A stretch of 64,000 nucleotides of DNA from Akkermansia muciniphila (GCA_945861415.1 CAMAUV010000009.1:1-64000), one strand, 5' to 3'. Positions 40,140 through 50,416 are shown, counted from the first letter of the stretch. The notes: generated by a model from the letters alone, not told the origin. A program made the numbers and translations.

Positions 40140-41102
40140 TTACTGCTTGAGCAGATCACGAATGGACGACTCAATCGTCGCCGCAGTAGGCCGGTGAACG
40201 GCCCATAAATTTGGGTGGTAGGGAATGGGCGTGTCCTTGCAGTTCAGGCGGCGCGGCGGCGCATCCAAGAGGTGGAAGCCTTCCATGGCGATGCGGGAGA
40301 CGACCTCTGCCGTGACGCCGCCCCACGGAAAGGACTCGCCGACGGCGAGCAGGCGTCCGGTACGGGCCACCGATGCGAGAATTGTATCCGTATCCAGCGG
40401 CTTCACGCTGCGCAGGTCCACGACTTCGATTTCGAATCCATCGCGCGCCAGTTCATTAGCGGCGGCGAGGGCTTCGTGCAGCATGGCGCTGTAAGTCACC
40501 ACGGTGGCATGGCGTCCGCCGCGCATGATGCGGGCCTTGCCGATGGGCAGACGCTCCTCCGGCAGGGAATCGGCTTTGAGGTGGTAGTAGAGGAATTTGT
40601 GTTCGCAGAAAATGACGGGATCGTTGAGCGTGATGGCTTCCAGCAGCATCCAGTAGGCATCGCCTACTGTCGCCGGCGTGAGCACCACGAGTCCCGGATA
40701 GTGCGCATAGAGGCTTTCCATATTCTGACTGTGGAATGGCCCGCTGCCCGATGTGCCTCCGCTGGGTAGGCGCACTACGAGAGGGCAGGGAACTCCCGTG
40801 CGCCAGTAGTGTGTAGCCGCCTGATTGATGATCTGGTTGAAGGCGATGCTGGAAAAGTCTGCGAACTGCATCTCCACGATGGGCCTCATGCCGTCGATGG
40901 CAGCGCCTACGGCCATGCCCAGCATGGCGTCTTCACTGATGGGGCTGTCCAGCACGCGGCCGGGGAATTCCTTCGCCAGATTTTTGGTGGCTTTGAAGGC
41001 ACCGCCAAAAGTGGCGATGTCCTGGCCGTAAAGAAAAACGGCGGGGTCCTCACGCAGCGCCTTGTTTTGCGCCTCACGGATTGCTTCGAGGTATGTAATG
41101 CT
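40140..41102 (-). CDS. pdhB: Pyruvate dehydrogenase E1 component beta subunit
   Basis: ITYLEAIREAQNKALREDPAVFLYGQDIATFGGAFKATKNL; GTG start at 41102 overlaps the E1alpha stop. Confidence 0.94.
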   Translation of the reverse strand, partial: SITYLEAIREAQNKALREDPAVFLYGQDIATFGGAFKATKNLAKEFPGRVLDSPISEDAMLGMAVGAAIDGMRPIVEMQFADFSSIAFNQIINQAATHYWRTGVPCPLVVRLPSGGTSGSGPFHSQNMESLYAHYPGLVVLTPATVGDAYWMLLEAITLNDPVIFCEHKFLYYHLKADSLPEERLPIGKARIMRGGRHATVVTYSAMLHEALAAANELARDGFEIEVVDLRSVKPLDTDTILASVARTGRLLAVGESFPWGGVTAEVVSRIAMEGFHLLDAPPRRLNCKDTPIPYHPNLWAVHRPTAATIESSIRDLLKQ

Positions 41103-42157
41103 CACGCGGTCTGCAGGTTTCCTTCCATCAACCATTCCGACGCCAGCGGCATCCATGTCTCCCGTGCCGGGTCGGGACGCGGTTCGCGCTGGGCCTGCGC
41201 CACGGCCTGCTGGACCTGCTCGTAGGCTTCAGCCTCCATGAGTTCCAGTTCGTGGGGAGAAGCCCAGCCATTGGTCAGCATTGTGGCGCGGGCGGCCTTG
41301 AGGCAGTCGCGATTTTCCGCCAGTTCGCGCAATTCCACGGGCACATAAGATGCGTCGTCGTGAGCCCCATGGCCGCAAAGGCGCAGCAGACGGCCCACCA
41401 CCATTTGGGGGCCGCCGCCGGCACGTGCCCGACTCACTGCTGCATCGAACGTGGCGATGCACTGTGCGAGGTCTGTGCCGTCGATGGAAATTCCCTGCGC
41501 CCCATAGCCGCGCGCACGCTCGACCAGATCGTCACAGGCAAACTGCCGCGTGCTCGGCGTGGAGTAGGCGAACTGATTATTCGCCACCGCTACTACTAGG
41601 GGCAGACGCTCCACCGCGGCCATATTCATCGCCTCGTGCCAGGCGCCAGTGGAGGTCCCACCTTCACCGATCGACGCCGCGCCCACCACTCCGGTTTCCC
41701 CTTTGAAGCGGCGCGACATCAACACCCCGCACACCACCGAAACCATAGCTCCAAGATGCGAAATCATCGCGGGCATGCCTTTCCGCGGTTCGCCGCGGTG
41801 GATATTGCCGTCCCGGCCGCGCATTGGCCCGAGCACACTGCCCAGATAGGTGCGCAGCGTGCTGAGCACCGTGTCCCCAAAAGCCATCCGGCCAGCCTGG
41901 TCACGGATGAGCGGGGCAAAGACATCTCGTCCCTGCTGCAAAGCCATGCCCAGCGCTGCGCTGAACGCCTCCTGTCCGCGGCCCAGATAGACGCCGCCGA
42001 CGATCTTTCCGGCGTGATATAAAGCGGCGATTTTATCTTCCACCGTGCGCGAAAGCAGCATCCAGCGGAACCCCTCGGCGAACCTCTCCGCCGTGACGCC
42101 CGTGGGCAACAAACCTTCTATGCTTGCTGACTGAATCATTAATTTCCTCGCGTACAA
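41102..42157 (-). CDS. pdhA: Pyruvate dehydrogenase E1 component alpha subunit
   Basis: TPP motif GAASIGEGGTSTGAWHEAMNMAAVERLPLVVAVANNQFAYSTP. Confidence 0.94.
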   Translation of the reverse strand: MYARKLMIQSASIEGLLPTGVTAERFAEGFRWMLLSRTVEDKIAALYHAGKIVGGVYLGRGQEAFSAALGMALQQGRDVFAPLIRDQAGRMAFGDTVLSTLRTYLGSVLGPMRGRDGNIHRGEPRKGMPAMISHLGAMVSVVCGVLMSRRFKGETGVVGAASIGEGGTSTGAWHEAMNMAAVERLPLVVAVANNQFAYSTPSTRQFACDDLVERARGYGAQGISIDGTDLAQCIATFDAAVSRARAGGGPQMVVGRLLRLCGHGAHDDASYVPVELRELAENRDCLKAARATMLTNGWASPHELELMEAEAYEQVQQAVAQAQREPRPDPARETWMPLASEWLMEGNLQTA

Positions 42158-42426
42158 CAGGGCGAACAGAGCGACAAGGGAAACTTCCGCCTTGAGAGCA
42201 CCAAGCCGACGTCCGGTCTCCGGCGGTTCCCTCTCCGTCTAGGTGAGGCGCAGGCAGGAACACTTCTTCAAACCACCAAAGCTGCTCATGAAGAACGGGT
42301 TATCGAAAAATATTACCGGGAATGCCTGCAATTTCATTGTGTTGGAGATTGCCATGGCAGCCACGCCCAGGTATAATCACAGCCCTAATTCAGTCCGGGC
42401 CGCCCAAAGTTATTGATTCGCCGACC

Positions 42427-45400
42427 ATGAAAAAATTGCTCCTCTTCCTGACTGTCGTCGGTTCGCTGGCGACTTTCTTATATTTCCTCGCGGCGCCCGC
42501 TCAAGAGGAAGACCCGGCAGGCAGCGTGCCCGGCAAGTCGCTCGCTAAAAACAACTCCCTGACGAAGGCAAAGGACCAGTCTGCAAGGCCCTCTAAGCAG
42601 GGCGCAGAGTTTGGTGCGCACGCGCTCCAGGCGGCGAAATCGCCGGATTTTAGAGCCCTGCAAGCTTTCCGTGAGTGGGAACAGCGCTATATGGCGGCGA
42701 CGGTGGAGGAACGTGCGTCCATGGCATCAGAAGGGGCGCACTTGGCAAAAGTACGCCGGCCGGAAATGAAAAAGCTGATCGTGCAGAATCCACGGTTGGC
42801 GCTGGAAATTGCGGTGCGTCCGGTGGTGCGGCAGGACCTGCCTGCGGAGGTAGTGGCGGAACTAGAGAAGCTTGTTAGTAAGAGCGGTGATTTCAAAGCT
42901 TACTTTGGCCGTCCGCAGGAGGGCCTGACCCTGCCGGAGGACGCGGAGCTGGTGATGCGCTACTTTGAAACGGCGGAAGGCGACAGCTTTAAAGCCCGGG
43001 TCTTTGGGAATATGCGGGAGGCCGTCAGCCGCAAGGGTGTGCCATTCCGCGGCGTGGCAATGGACCGGGAACTGGCCGTGGCGGAAAATCCAGTGCGGCA
43101 GATGGAAGCTGGGGAGAGAATTGCTGCAGGCACACAGATTGACGAAACGTGCCCGGTTTCAAGTATCAGGACACCCACCAGCTCGGAGACACCTATTGAG
43201 GTGGAGCCGGAAACTCCTATCGTGGAATTGGGCGGGCGCATTATCCGTCTGTGCAACGGCACGCATGTCCACTTGTTTGGCGAATCCCAGCTTTGGGCCA
43301 TCGGCGGCCCCGGCGGCGCAGGCAATTTCCTCGACAACCACCCCGGCACTTCTTCCGAAGCGATCGGGAATTTCCGCTGCCTCTACATCCGGGTTACTTA
43401 TCCGGACCAGATGCGCGCTCCGAACACCGAGGGCCGCGCCTACAGTGACATGCGGAATGTTTCGCGGTTCTACCTTGAGAATTCGTTTGGTAAGCTGACG
43501 ACCACTACCTCCGTGACCCCGCTCATTGTGATGCCGCATACTAAAGCGTGGTACATTGCCAAGGACAGCGAGGTGGACGGACTGGGCCTTGTGCACAGCC
43601 ATGCACGGGAAGAGGCCCGCAAACTGGGATACGACAACACCAAGTTCAACTGCACCATTGTCCGCGTGAACGAAGGTCCGCGGCTGAGCGGCATTTCGTG
43701 GGGCGGTGGAGACAGCGTGTGGGTTTCATGGGACGGCATGGACGTGCTCAACCATGAATGTGGCCACTCGCTAGGGCGCAATCACGCCAACTTTTGGGAG
43801 ACCACCGACGGATCGGCCATCGGCTTGGGGGAAGACCGGGAATATGGAAACACTCTCGACGTCATGGGCGGGGGCAGCGGATTTGGGGCTCACTACAACA
43901 GCTACAGTAAACGAAGCCTCGGCTGGCTTCAGGACGGCTACACTCACCGCCCCGGCACCACGCCGAACTACAATGGCGTCTACCGGATATATGCTTATGA
44001 TCAGCCTCGGCTGGAGGAGGAGAAACGCTACTCGCTGCGAGTGGACAAGGACGCCCAGCGCCGATTCTATCTTGAATACCATCCCGCCATCGGCGGCAAA
44101 TGGCCCAACCAGATGGTTCTGATGATGAGTGGTCTGGGCAGCAACGCGGGACACCTTGTGGACACCACGCCCGGCAGCGTCGGCGGCAAGGGCGACGGCG
44201 GCATCCAGATCGGTCGCACGTTCAGTGACTTTGAAAGCGATACGCACTTCACCGTGCTGAGCAAGAACGGCACCAATCCCGAGTCGCTGGATGTGGCGCT
44301 AATGCGGGGGCCATTCCCCGGCAATCTACCTCCTGTGGTGAGCCTCGCCGCCTCTGCCGCCACGGCGGCCGTAAATGGCAGCGTCACTTTCACCGCGAGC
44401 GCCAGCGACCCCAATGGAGACACGCTCGCCTATCACTGGGATTTCAGCGACGGCTATGTGGCGGCGAACTCCTCCAGCATCACGCGGAATTTTACCGCCA
44501 CGGACCAGCAGACTATCGGGCTGACGGTGAGCGACATGAGGGGGGGTAAGGTTAGGGCACACACTTATCTTACTATTGGCAATCCCGGCCGCGTCATGGT
44601 CAGCGGACGCATCACCGCCGCCGGCCAGCCGCTCCCGGGTGTATTAGTGATCAGTGACACGGACAAGTATTGCTTTACTGATACAAACGGCGATTATGTG
44701 CTCGCCGACCTCCAGACGGGCTTCCGGACCCTGACGGCTTCGCTCACCGGCTACACGTTCACACCGGGCTTTACCAATCCTCTGAGCGGCACACTCGCGG
44801 GCACGGCGCCGACCGTGACGGGGCTGGACTGGACTGCCGACAGCGTTAGCGAAGTCACCCTGACCGCTACCGACGCCGCAGAAGGCGGAGCAAGCGGCAG
44901 CTTTGTCATCACCCGCACCGGCGATACTGCGGCTGCGCTGAATGTGACCGTGGCCCCCGTCGGCGGTTCGGCGGGGAAGACTACGGATTACACTTTCTCT
45001 CCCGACTACAGTGCCAGCGGGAGTATGAACACGTTCACAATTCCCTCCGGACAGGCTTCGCTCATGGTCACAGTCGTCGCGGTGAATGACACCGCGCAGG
45101 AAGGCCCGGAGACGGTCATGCTCCAGCTCGCAGCCGGTGCCTATCAAGTTCGCACAAGCGGTCTCGCCTCGCTCACTATTGCTGACAACGACACCATCCG
45201 CCCCGTGGTGAGCATCGTCGCCACCGACATCTACGCTGCCGAGACGGCCGGCGACATGGGCACGTTCCTTGTGAGCCGCACCGGTGACAAGGGGTCCGCG
45301 TTGACTATTTCTCTTACCTACAGCGGCACGGCCACGAATGGCCCGGACTACGCTCTTCCCGCACAGGTGACCATCCCTGCCGGCCAGTCCTTCACACTGC

Positions 45401-48400
45401 TCACGTTCACTCCGGCAGACGACACCGCGCAGGAAACTCCTGAGGACGTGACCGTGAGGGTCGCGGTGAATGCCGCTTACGTCGTCAGCACCATCGCCGC
45501 CGCCGCCAGTGTGACCATTACCGACAACGATTTAGCAACGCTGAATGTCACTGCGCTGGATGACACTTTGAACGAGGCCGGGCGCGGCACGGGCCTTGTA
45601 GTCATTTCCCGCACTGGCAGCCTCTCGGCACCGCTCACGGTTTACTACGGACTCAGCGGTAGCGCACTTCATGGCACGGATTACGCGGCGCTGCCGGGGC
45701 AGGTCACTTTCCCTGCAGGAGTCGAGAGCGTGCCAGTCTTCCTCACACCGTACGACGACGATCAGGGCGAAGCGGAGGAAAGCATCACCTTCCATCTCGC
45801 GCTCTACGATAACGCCTATACGCTGGGGCCGAATTTCACGGCCGTCCTCAACATCAAAGACAATGCCGACCCGCCATTGTTGACCGTCACTGCCAACAGC
45901 GCTTCCGAGCCTTCGACCAGCGGTACCTTTACCTTTACGGCGTTTGGTAACGTCAGCGGAAATGTAGCAGTGAACTATTCCATTAGCGGCACCGCCAGCG
46001 GAGGATCAGACTTCACGTTGCCCTCCGGAACGGTGAACATCGCGGGGACTTCCACGGACACAAAAGGCGTCTCCGCTACCGTGAGTATTCCCATTCTCAA
46101 CGATGCGCTGCCGGAGGACACGGAGACCGTCGTTCTGACCATCACCTCTGGCGCGGGCTATGCGGTTTACAATGATGGTCAGGCCACCATGCGCATCAAA
46201 GACGATGACTCCGAACCCGTGGCCGTCAGCGCTAGCAGCGGCAGTCTGAAAGAACCCTCGGACGACAGCGCATTCTACATTTCCCGCGTCGGAAGCACTG
46301 GCGAACTTGCTGTGAGCTACGCTATGAGCGGTAGTGCCACCAACGGCATAGACTACAGGATTCTCAGCGGCAGAGCGGTCATACCCGATGGCGCTACAGG
46401 TGTGGATGTCGGTGTCACTACCACGGATGACACCCTTAGGGAAGGCGCAGAGACCGTCATCATGACTCTGAACAAAGGAGCAGGTTACGGAATAGAAGTG
46501 GCCCAAGCGACGCTTTACCTCGAAGACAACGACCTGCCTTCCAGTCTGCCCTCCATGGGCTTCACCTCCGCCACCGGAGCCACCACTGAGATGCCGGATG
46601 CGACCATTGGAGAGTATCGCGATATCCCCGTCACCCTTCCCTCCGCCATGACGGGTACAGTAACCATGGACTACGTGGCCCGCGGCGGCACCGCCACCGG
46701 CGATGACATCGACTGGAGCTTCGCGGATGCGGCCAGCGGCAACGCGCTCATCAGCCGCGGCACCCTCACTTTCCCGCCCGGGACGACGACCCAGAATGTG
46801 CGCATCCGGGTGCGCAATGACGGCGTCATCGAAGGCAGCGAGACCATCATCATTGACCTGATCAATCTCAATACGGGAGGAAGCGGCGTGCGCTTCAGCA
46901 GCACGCGCTATCGCCATACCCTTACTGTGACGGACAATGCTGCGGCGAACCCGGTGCCGCGCGTGAGTTTTCTCACCGCAGCCACCACCCGACAGGAAAG
47001 CGACGGCACAGAGCCGCTTCTGATTGCCGCCCTGGACACTGCCAGCGCTTCCACTGTCACGGTGAACTATACGCTCGGAGGCACTGCCACCGCCGGCAGC
47101 GACTACGCACTGGCTCCAGTAACGCTGACATTTATTGCTGGAGAGACCTTTAAGAGGGTTCCACTCACCATCATCTCCGATGGTGTCACAGAGCTGGCGG
47201 AAACCATCATCGTAACTCTCAGTTCCCCAGCCGGAGCGGTCATCGGCAGCATCCCGGCGCACACCATCACTGTTGCGGATGTAAATGTCGCCGCGGTCAG
47301 CGCCAGTGCCAATTCAGCCACCGTGGAAGAGGACAGCAGTCAGAGCGCGGTCTTTACCATTACACGCACGGGAGGCGCTACTGTTTTCCCACTAACCGTT
47401 AGCTACACCATCAGCGGCACTGCCTCTGCGGGGGCGGACTATAACGCGCTGAGCGGTAGTGTTACGCTGGCAGGCGGCCAACTGAGCGCAGCGCTCAACA
47501 TTACTCTCTTGCCGGACACCGATCAGGAGAGCGGCGAAACCGTAATCCTCACGATCAATGACACCGCGGATTACAATCCCGGAGCAACACCAGTGGCCAC
47601 CGTCACCATCCTCGACGATGACGCTCCGCCGGTAATCACCTACGTGACCCCTACGGCTGCCAGTGTGGCCATCCCGCAAGGCGTGGGGCTGATGGCGGAG
47701 GTCAATGCAACGCGTGAACTTCCCTCTGGCAGCTCCCTCGCTGCGGTGATGTGGAGCTCCGTCAGTGGCCCCGGAACGGTCACTTTTGAAACCCCTGACA
47801 GCCGCCGCACCGCAGTGACTTTTGATGCCGCCGGCACCTATGTCCTCCGGGCCAGTTCTACCCACGGCATTACGGTCGATGCGGATGTCACCGTGACTGT
47901 AGTGGCTCATGCGATTACCCAAAACTTCACGGCTGCCCGGTTTGGCAATGCTCCGGTGACTGCAGGGTTCACTTACACTGAGGCCACGGGCACCTACAAT
48001 CTAACCACCGGGGGCAGCAGCATTCCCAGCACCGGCACAGAGGATCAGTTCCTCTTTGCCGGGCAGGCGATTACAGGAGACTGCAGCATCACGGCCCGTT
48101 TCGTGAGTCTCGGCATCGGCGGCAGTAATACATCGGACAACCGTTCGGGTGTGATGATCCGTGAAACCCTGAACAGCGGCGGAAGTCCTCACGCCTTTGT
48201 CGGCATCACTAAAACGCCTGCCGCGCGCTTCATCAGCCGTGCGGTCACAGGAACCACCAGCACGAATACCACAGGCATCGGTAGTTTCCCATACTGGGTG
48301 CGGATGGTTCGCGGCGGTAATGTGTTCACCGGCGAGACAGCACCCGACGTCAACGGCGCCCCCGGCACATGGACCCAGCTGGGTAGCCGAACCATCGCCA

Positions 48401-49197
48401 TGCCGTCCGTAGCCCTCATCGGAATCGCCGGGGCCAGCGGCAGCAGCAGCGGCAACACTGCCGCCGCCGTGGTTGTGGATAATGTCCGCATTCTCCCCCA
48501 TGCCCCGATTTCCAATCTCGGTGTCAATGTGGACGCCGGTGCCGCCCTGAGCGGTTCCGGGCCATGGAATCTGGATGCCACCGTAAGCGATGACAATCAG
48601 CCCGACCCTGCTTCGCTGAGCACCGGCTGGCTCTCCCTCAGCGGCCCGGCCACTGCCACCTTCCAGAATGCCGGATCAGTTGATACCGGTGTGTTCTTCC
48701 CAACTTCAGGCACCTATCGCCTGCGCCTCACCGCAGATGACAGTCAGGTCACTACCTTTGATGACACTACGGCGGTCATCAGCACCCAAACGCCGATCGA
48801 AGCATGGCGGGCCGCGCAGTTCGGAGTCAACGCCACCAATCCCGCCATCGCCGGCAATCTGGTGGATTTTGAAAACGACGGACTGACAAACATTGTCGAA
48901 TACGCCCTAGCCAGCACACCTCAGACCAGCGTCGCGGCCCACCTCCCCGTCTCCACCACCGACGGCGCCACTATTACCTACACCTACCGCCTGAATCTTG
49001 ATGCCAAGGACGTTTCCGTGGAGCTTCAGGCCTCACCGGATATGACCAACTGGAGCAATACCCCGGCCACGCTCAACACTCTTAGTGACGATGGCCATGT
49101 GCGCGTCATCCAGGCCACCATTCCTGCCTCGGCGAACCGCCGCTTCATCCGCCTCAACGTCACCCATTCCCATCAGCTAAATCCATGGCGCAAGTAG
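42427..49197 (+). CDS. Giant secreted metzincin (M11-like) protease with PKD and about 8 Calx-beta domains
   Basis: Signal peptide; HECGHSLGRNH (HExxHxxGxxH) with downstream LDVMGGGS Met-turn; PKD-like domain; repeated Calx-beta units; secreted C-terminal module. Confidence 0.88.
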   Translation: MKKLLLFLTVVGSLATFLYFLAAPAQEEDPAGSVPGKSLAKNNSLTKAKDQSARPSKQGAEFGAHALQAAKSPDFRALQAFREWEQRYMAATVEERASMASEGAHLAKVRRPEMKKLIVQNPRLALEIAVRPVVRQDLPAEVVAELEKLVSKSGDFKAYFGRPQEGLTLPEDAELVMRYFETAEGDSFKARVFGNMREAVSRKGVPFRGVAMDRELAVAENPVRQMEAGERIAAGTQIDETCPVSSIRTPTSSETPIEVEPETPIVELGGRIIRLCNGTHVHLFGESQLWAIGGPGGAGNFLDNHPGTSSEAIGNFRCLYIRVTYPDQMRAPNTEGRAYSDMRNVSRFYLENSFGKLTTTTSVTPLIVMPHTKAWYIAKDSEVDGLGLVHSHAREEARKLGYDNTKFNCTIVRVNEGPRLSGISWGGGDSVWVSWDGMDVLNHECGHSLGRNHANFWETTDGSAIGLGEDREYGNTLDVMGGGSGFGAHYNSYSKRSLGWLQDGYTHRPGTTPNYNGVYRIYAYDQPRLEEEKRYSLRVDKDAQRRFYLEYHPAIGGKWPNQMVLMMSGLGSNAGHLVDTTPGSVGGKGDGGIQIGRTFSDFESDTHFTVLSKNGTNPESLDVALMRGPFPGNLPPVVSLAASAATAAVNGSVTFTASASDPNGDTLAYHWDFSDGYVAANSSSITRNFTATDQQTIGLTVSDMRGGKVRAHTYLTIGNPGRVMVSGRITAAGQPLPGVLVISDTDKYCFTDTNGDYVLADLQTGFRTLTASLTGYTFTPGFTNPLSGTLAGTAPTVTGLDWTADSVSEVTLTATDAAEGGASGSFVITRTGDTAAALNVTVAPVGGSAGKTTDYTFSPDYSASGSMNTFTIPSGQASLMVTVVAVNDTAQEGPETVMLQLAAGAYQVRTSGLASLTIADNDTIRPVVSIVATDIYAAETAGDMGTFLVSRTGDKGSALTISLTYSGTATNGPDYALPAQVTIPAGQSFTLLTFTPADDTAQETPEDVTVRVAVNAAYVVSTIAAAASVTITDNDLATLNVTALDDTLNEAGRGTGLVVISRTGSLSAPLTVYYGLSGSALHGTDYAALPGQVTFPAGVESVPVFLTPYDDDQGEAEESITFHLALYDNAYTLGPNFTAVLNIKDNADPPLLTVTANSASEPSTSGTFTFTAFGNVSGNVAVNYSISGTASGGSDFTLPSGTVNIAGTSTDTKGVSATVSIPILNDALPEDTETVVLTITSGAGYAVYNDGQATMRIKDDDSEPVAVSASSGSLKEPSDDSAFYISRVGSTGELAVSYAMSGSATNGIDYRILSGRAVIPDGATGVDVGVTTTDDTLREGAETVIMTLNKGAGYGIEVAQATLYLEDNDLPSSLPSMGFTSATGATTEMPDATIGEYRDIPVTLPSAMTGTVTMDYVARGGTATGDDIDWSFADAASGNALISRGTLTFPPGTTTQNVRIRVRNDGVIEGSETIIIDLINLNTGGSGVRFSSTRYRHTLTVTDNAAANPVPRVSFLTAATTRQESDGTEPLLIAALDTASASTVTVNYTLGGTATAGSDYALAPVTLTFIAGETFKRVPLTIISDGVTELAETIIVTLSSPAGAVIGSIPAHTITVADVNVAAVSASANSATVEEDSSQSAVFTITRTGGATVFPLTVSYTISGTASAGADYNALSGSVTLAGGQLSAALNITLLPDTDQESGETVILTINDTADYNPGATPVATVTILDDDAPPVITYVTPTAASVAIPQGVGLMAEVNATRELPSGSSLAAVMWSSVSGPGTVTFETPDSRRTAVTFDAAGTYVLRASSTHGITVDADVTVTVVAHAITQNFTAARFGNAPVTAGFTYTEATGTYNLTTGGSSIPSTGTEDQFLFAGQAITGDCSITARFVSLGIGGSNTSDNRSGVMIRETLNSGGSPHAFVGITKTPAARFISRAVTGTTSTNTTGIGSFPYWVRMVRGGNVFTGETAPDVNGAPGTWTQLGSRTIAMPSVALIGIAGASGSSSGNTAAAVVVDNVRILPHAPISNLGVNVDAGAALSGSGPWNLDATVSDDNQPDPASLSTGWLSLSGPATATFQNAGSVDTGVFFPTSGTYRLRLTADDSQVTTFDDTTAVISTQTPIEAWRAAQFGVNATNPAIAGNLVDFENDGLTNIVEYALASTPQTSVAAHLPVSTTDGATITYTYRLNLDAKDVSVELQASPDMTNWSNTPATLNTLSDDGHVRVIQATIPASANRRFIRLNVTHSHQLNPWRK
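44840..47640 (+). repeat. About eight tandem Calx-beta domain repeats (protein-level)
   Basis: Recurrent pattern TxxE...G.F.ITRTG....LTV.Y..SGTA..G.DY..L.G.V....G......I.I..D...E..ETV.LT........A..TI.DND. Confidence 0.8.
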
Positions 49198-49334
49198 CCT
49201 CCCCGGCGCTCTCATGACGCTGAATCGAATTTCGGGCTTCGTCATTCTGGCTTGGCTGCGTCTGTTTTGCGGCTCGTCATTCCCGGCGCAGTTATCACGG
49301 ATTAGACGTGTCTTCTTGTTCCGGCTGCGCCGGG

Positions 49335-50279
49335 TCACGGGTTCAGCGCTGCCTTGATTCGGATGAACCGGATAGGGCTGGCTACCACGCTGCGCCACTC
49401 AATGCGCTCGGCACCTGAGCCGTCGTAAAGTGGGCGGCGGGAGAATTCGGTGTAATCTATGCTCGCGGTCCATGGCGCGCCGGGGTTGACGGAGAATTCG
49501 GGAGCCATGCTGAATCCGGGCACAACACCGCGGCGCCCATGCCAGATCACATAGATAGTTGTGCCGTCGGATTCGCCCGGTAGGGCGATGCACTGAGGCA
49601 GGCCCGGGATCACTCCTGAGAGCGGGGCTGAGCTGCCGTGGGCGAAATGCTGGAGGACTTTGCGTTCGTCGGGCAGGAGAGAGTTGCTACTTTTGCTGAG
49701 GTCTCCGAAGGCCCACTGCTCCCAGTAGTCCGGCAGCTTATCGCCATCGGTGTCTGTGATGGTGGCGGCGGTGGTGAGAAATTGTTTTACCGTATTGTAG
49801 TTTGCCGCCACGCCGAGGTCCATGGAGGTGAGATTAAAGGCGGCTAGTTTGCGGTTCAGGGGATCGAGAATGATGACATCCCGGTAGAGCGCGCCCCATG
49901 CGCTTTGCATGTTCACCGCCGGGGTATCGCGCAGCCATGTGAGCGGCCTGGCAGCGTACATGCGGGCGTCGGTGCCGTCGGCGATTTCGTTGATACCGAT
50001 GATGTCCACGGGCAGGCCGGTCGTATCCTTCAAATCGTTGTAGATCGCGGCAAGGTAGCCAAACTGGCTGCGGCAGTAGCTTCACGTCTCGCGGCCAAAA
50101 TACCATGCGGTAACTTGGTGCTGGTAGTTGCGCGGAGAGACGGGCGTAGTTGTAACGCGGTAGCGGTTGGATAGGGTGTTTACCTCATTAAGCGAAAAGT
50201 CCGACAGTGGATCGATGGCGTGCGCCGGGAGAGCAGTGAAGATGAACAGGAAAAAAAGGAACTGGAGTAGTGGTTTCAC
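49335..50279 (-). CDS. Putative secreted selenoprotein, thioredoxin-fold with UxxC, SelP-like N-terminal layout plus DxDGDxLPDxWE module
   Basis: ORF-track entries 50082-50279 and 49335-50033 are in the same frame, joined through TGA at 50084-50082: ...QHQVTAWYFGRET[U]SYCRSQFGYLAAIYNDLKDTTGLPVDIIGINEIADG...; signal peptide MKPLLQFLFFLFIFTALPAHA. Confidence 0.65.
50057..50069 (-). promoter_or_regulatory. Candidate bacterial SECIS hairpin in coding RNA, downstream of UGA
   Basis: RNA: UGA-AGCUACUGCCGC-AGCCA-GUU-UGGCU; perfect 5-bp stem, loop beginning with G, stem starting 12 nt after UGA. Confidence 0.5.
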
Positions 50280-50416
50280 GATGCCAGAGTAGCGGACGAG
50301 GACAGTTTGTCGAGTGCGCTGGCAGTCCTTGGTTTCCCGAAGGAACGGGGGCCTGCGCGGGAATCTCCCTGTTGCGCCATTTGCCGCCCCGGCGTTTGCA
50401 GGTTGTACAATTACAC

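Noticed and set aside
46006-47262. 418-aa minus-strand ORF inside the giant Calx-beta gene
   Set aside because: Shadow ORF antisense to well-supported repeats; composition (His/Gly/Arg-rich, no domain) is typical of antisense GC-rich reading.
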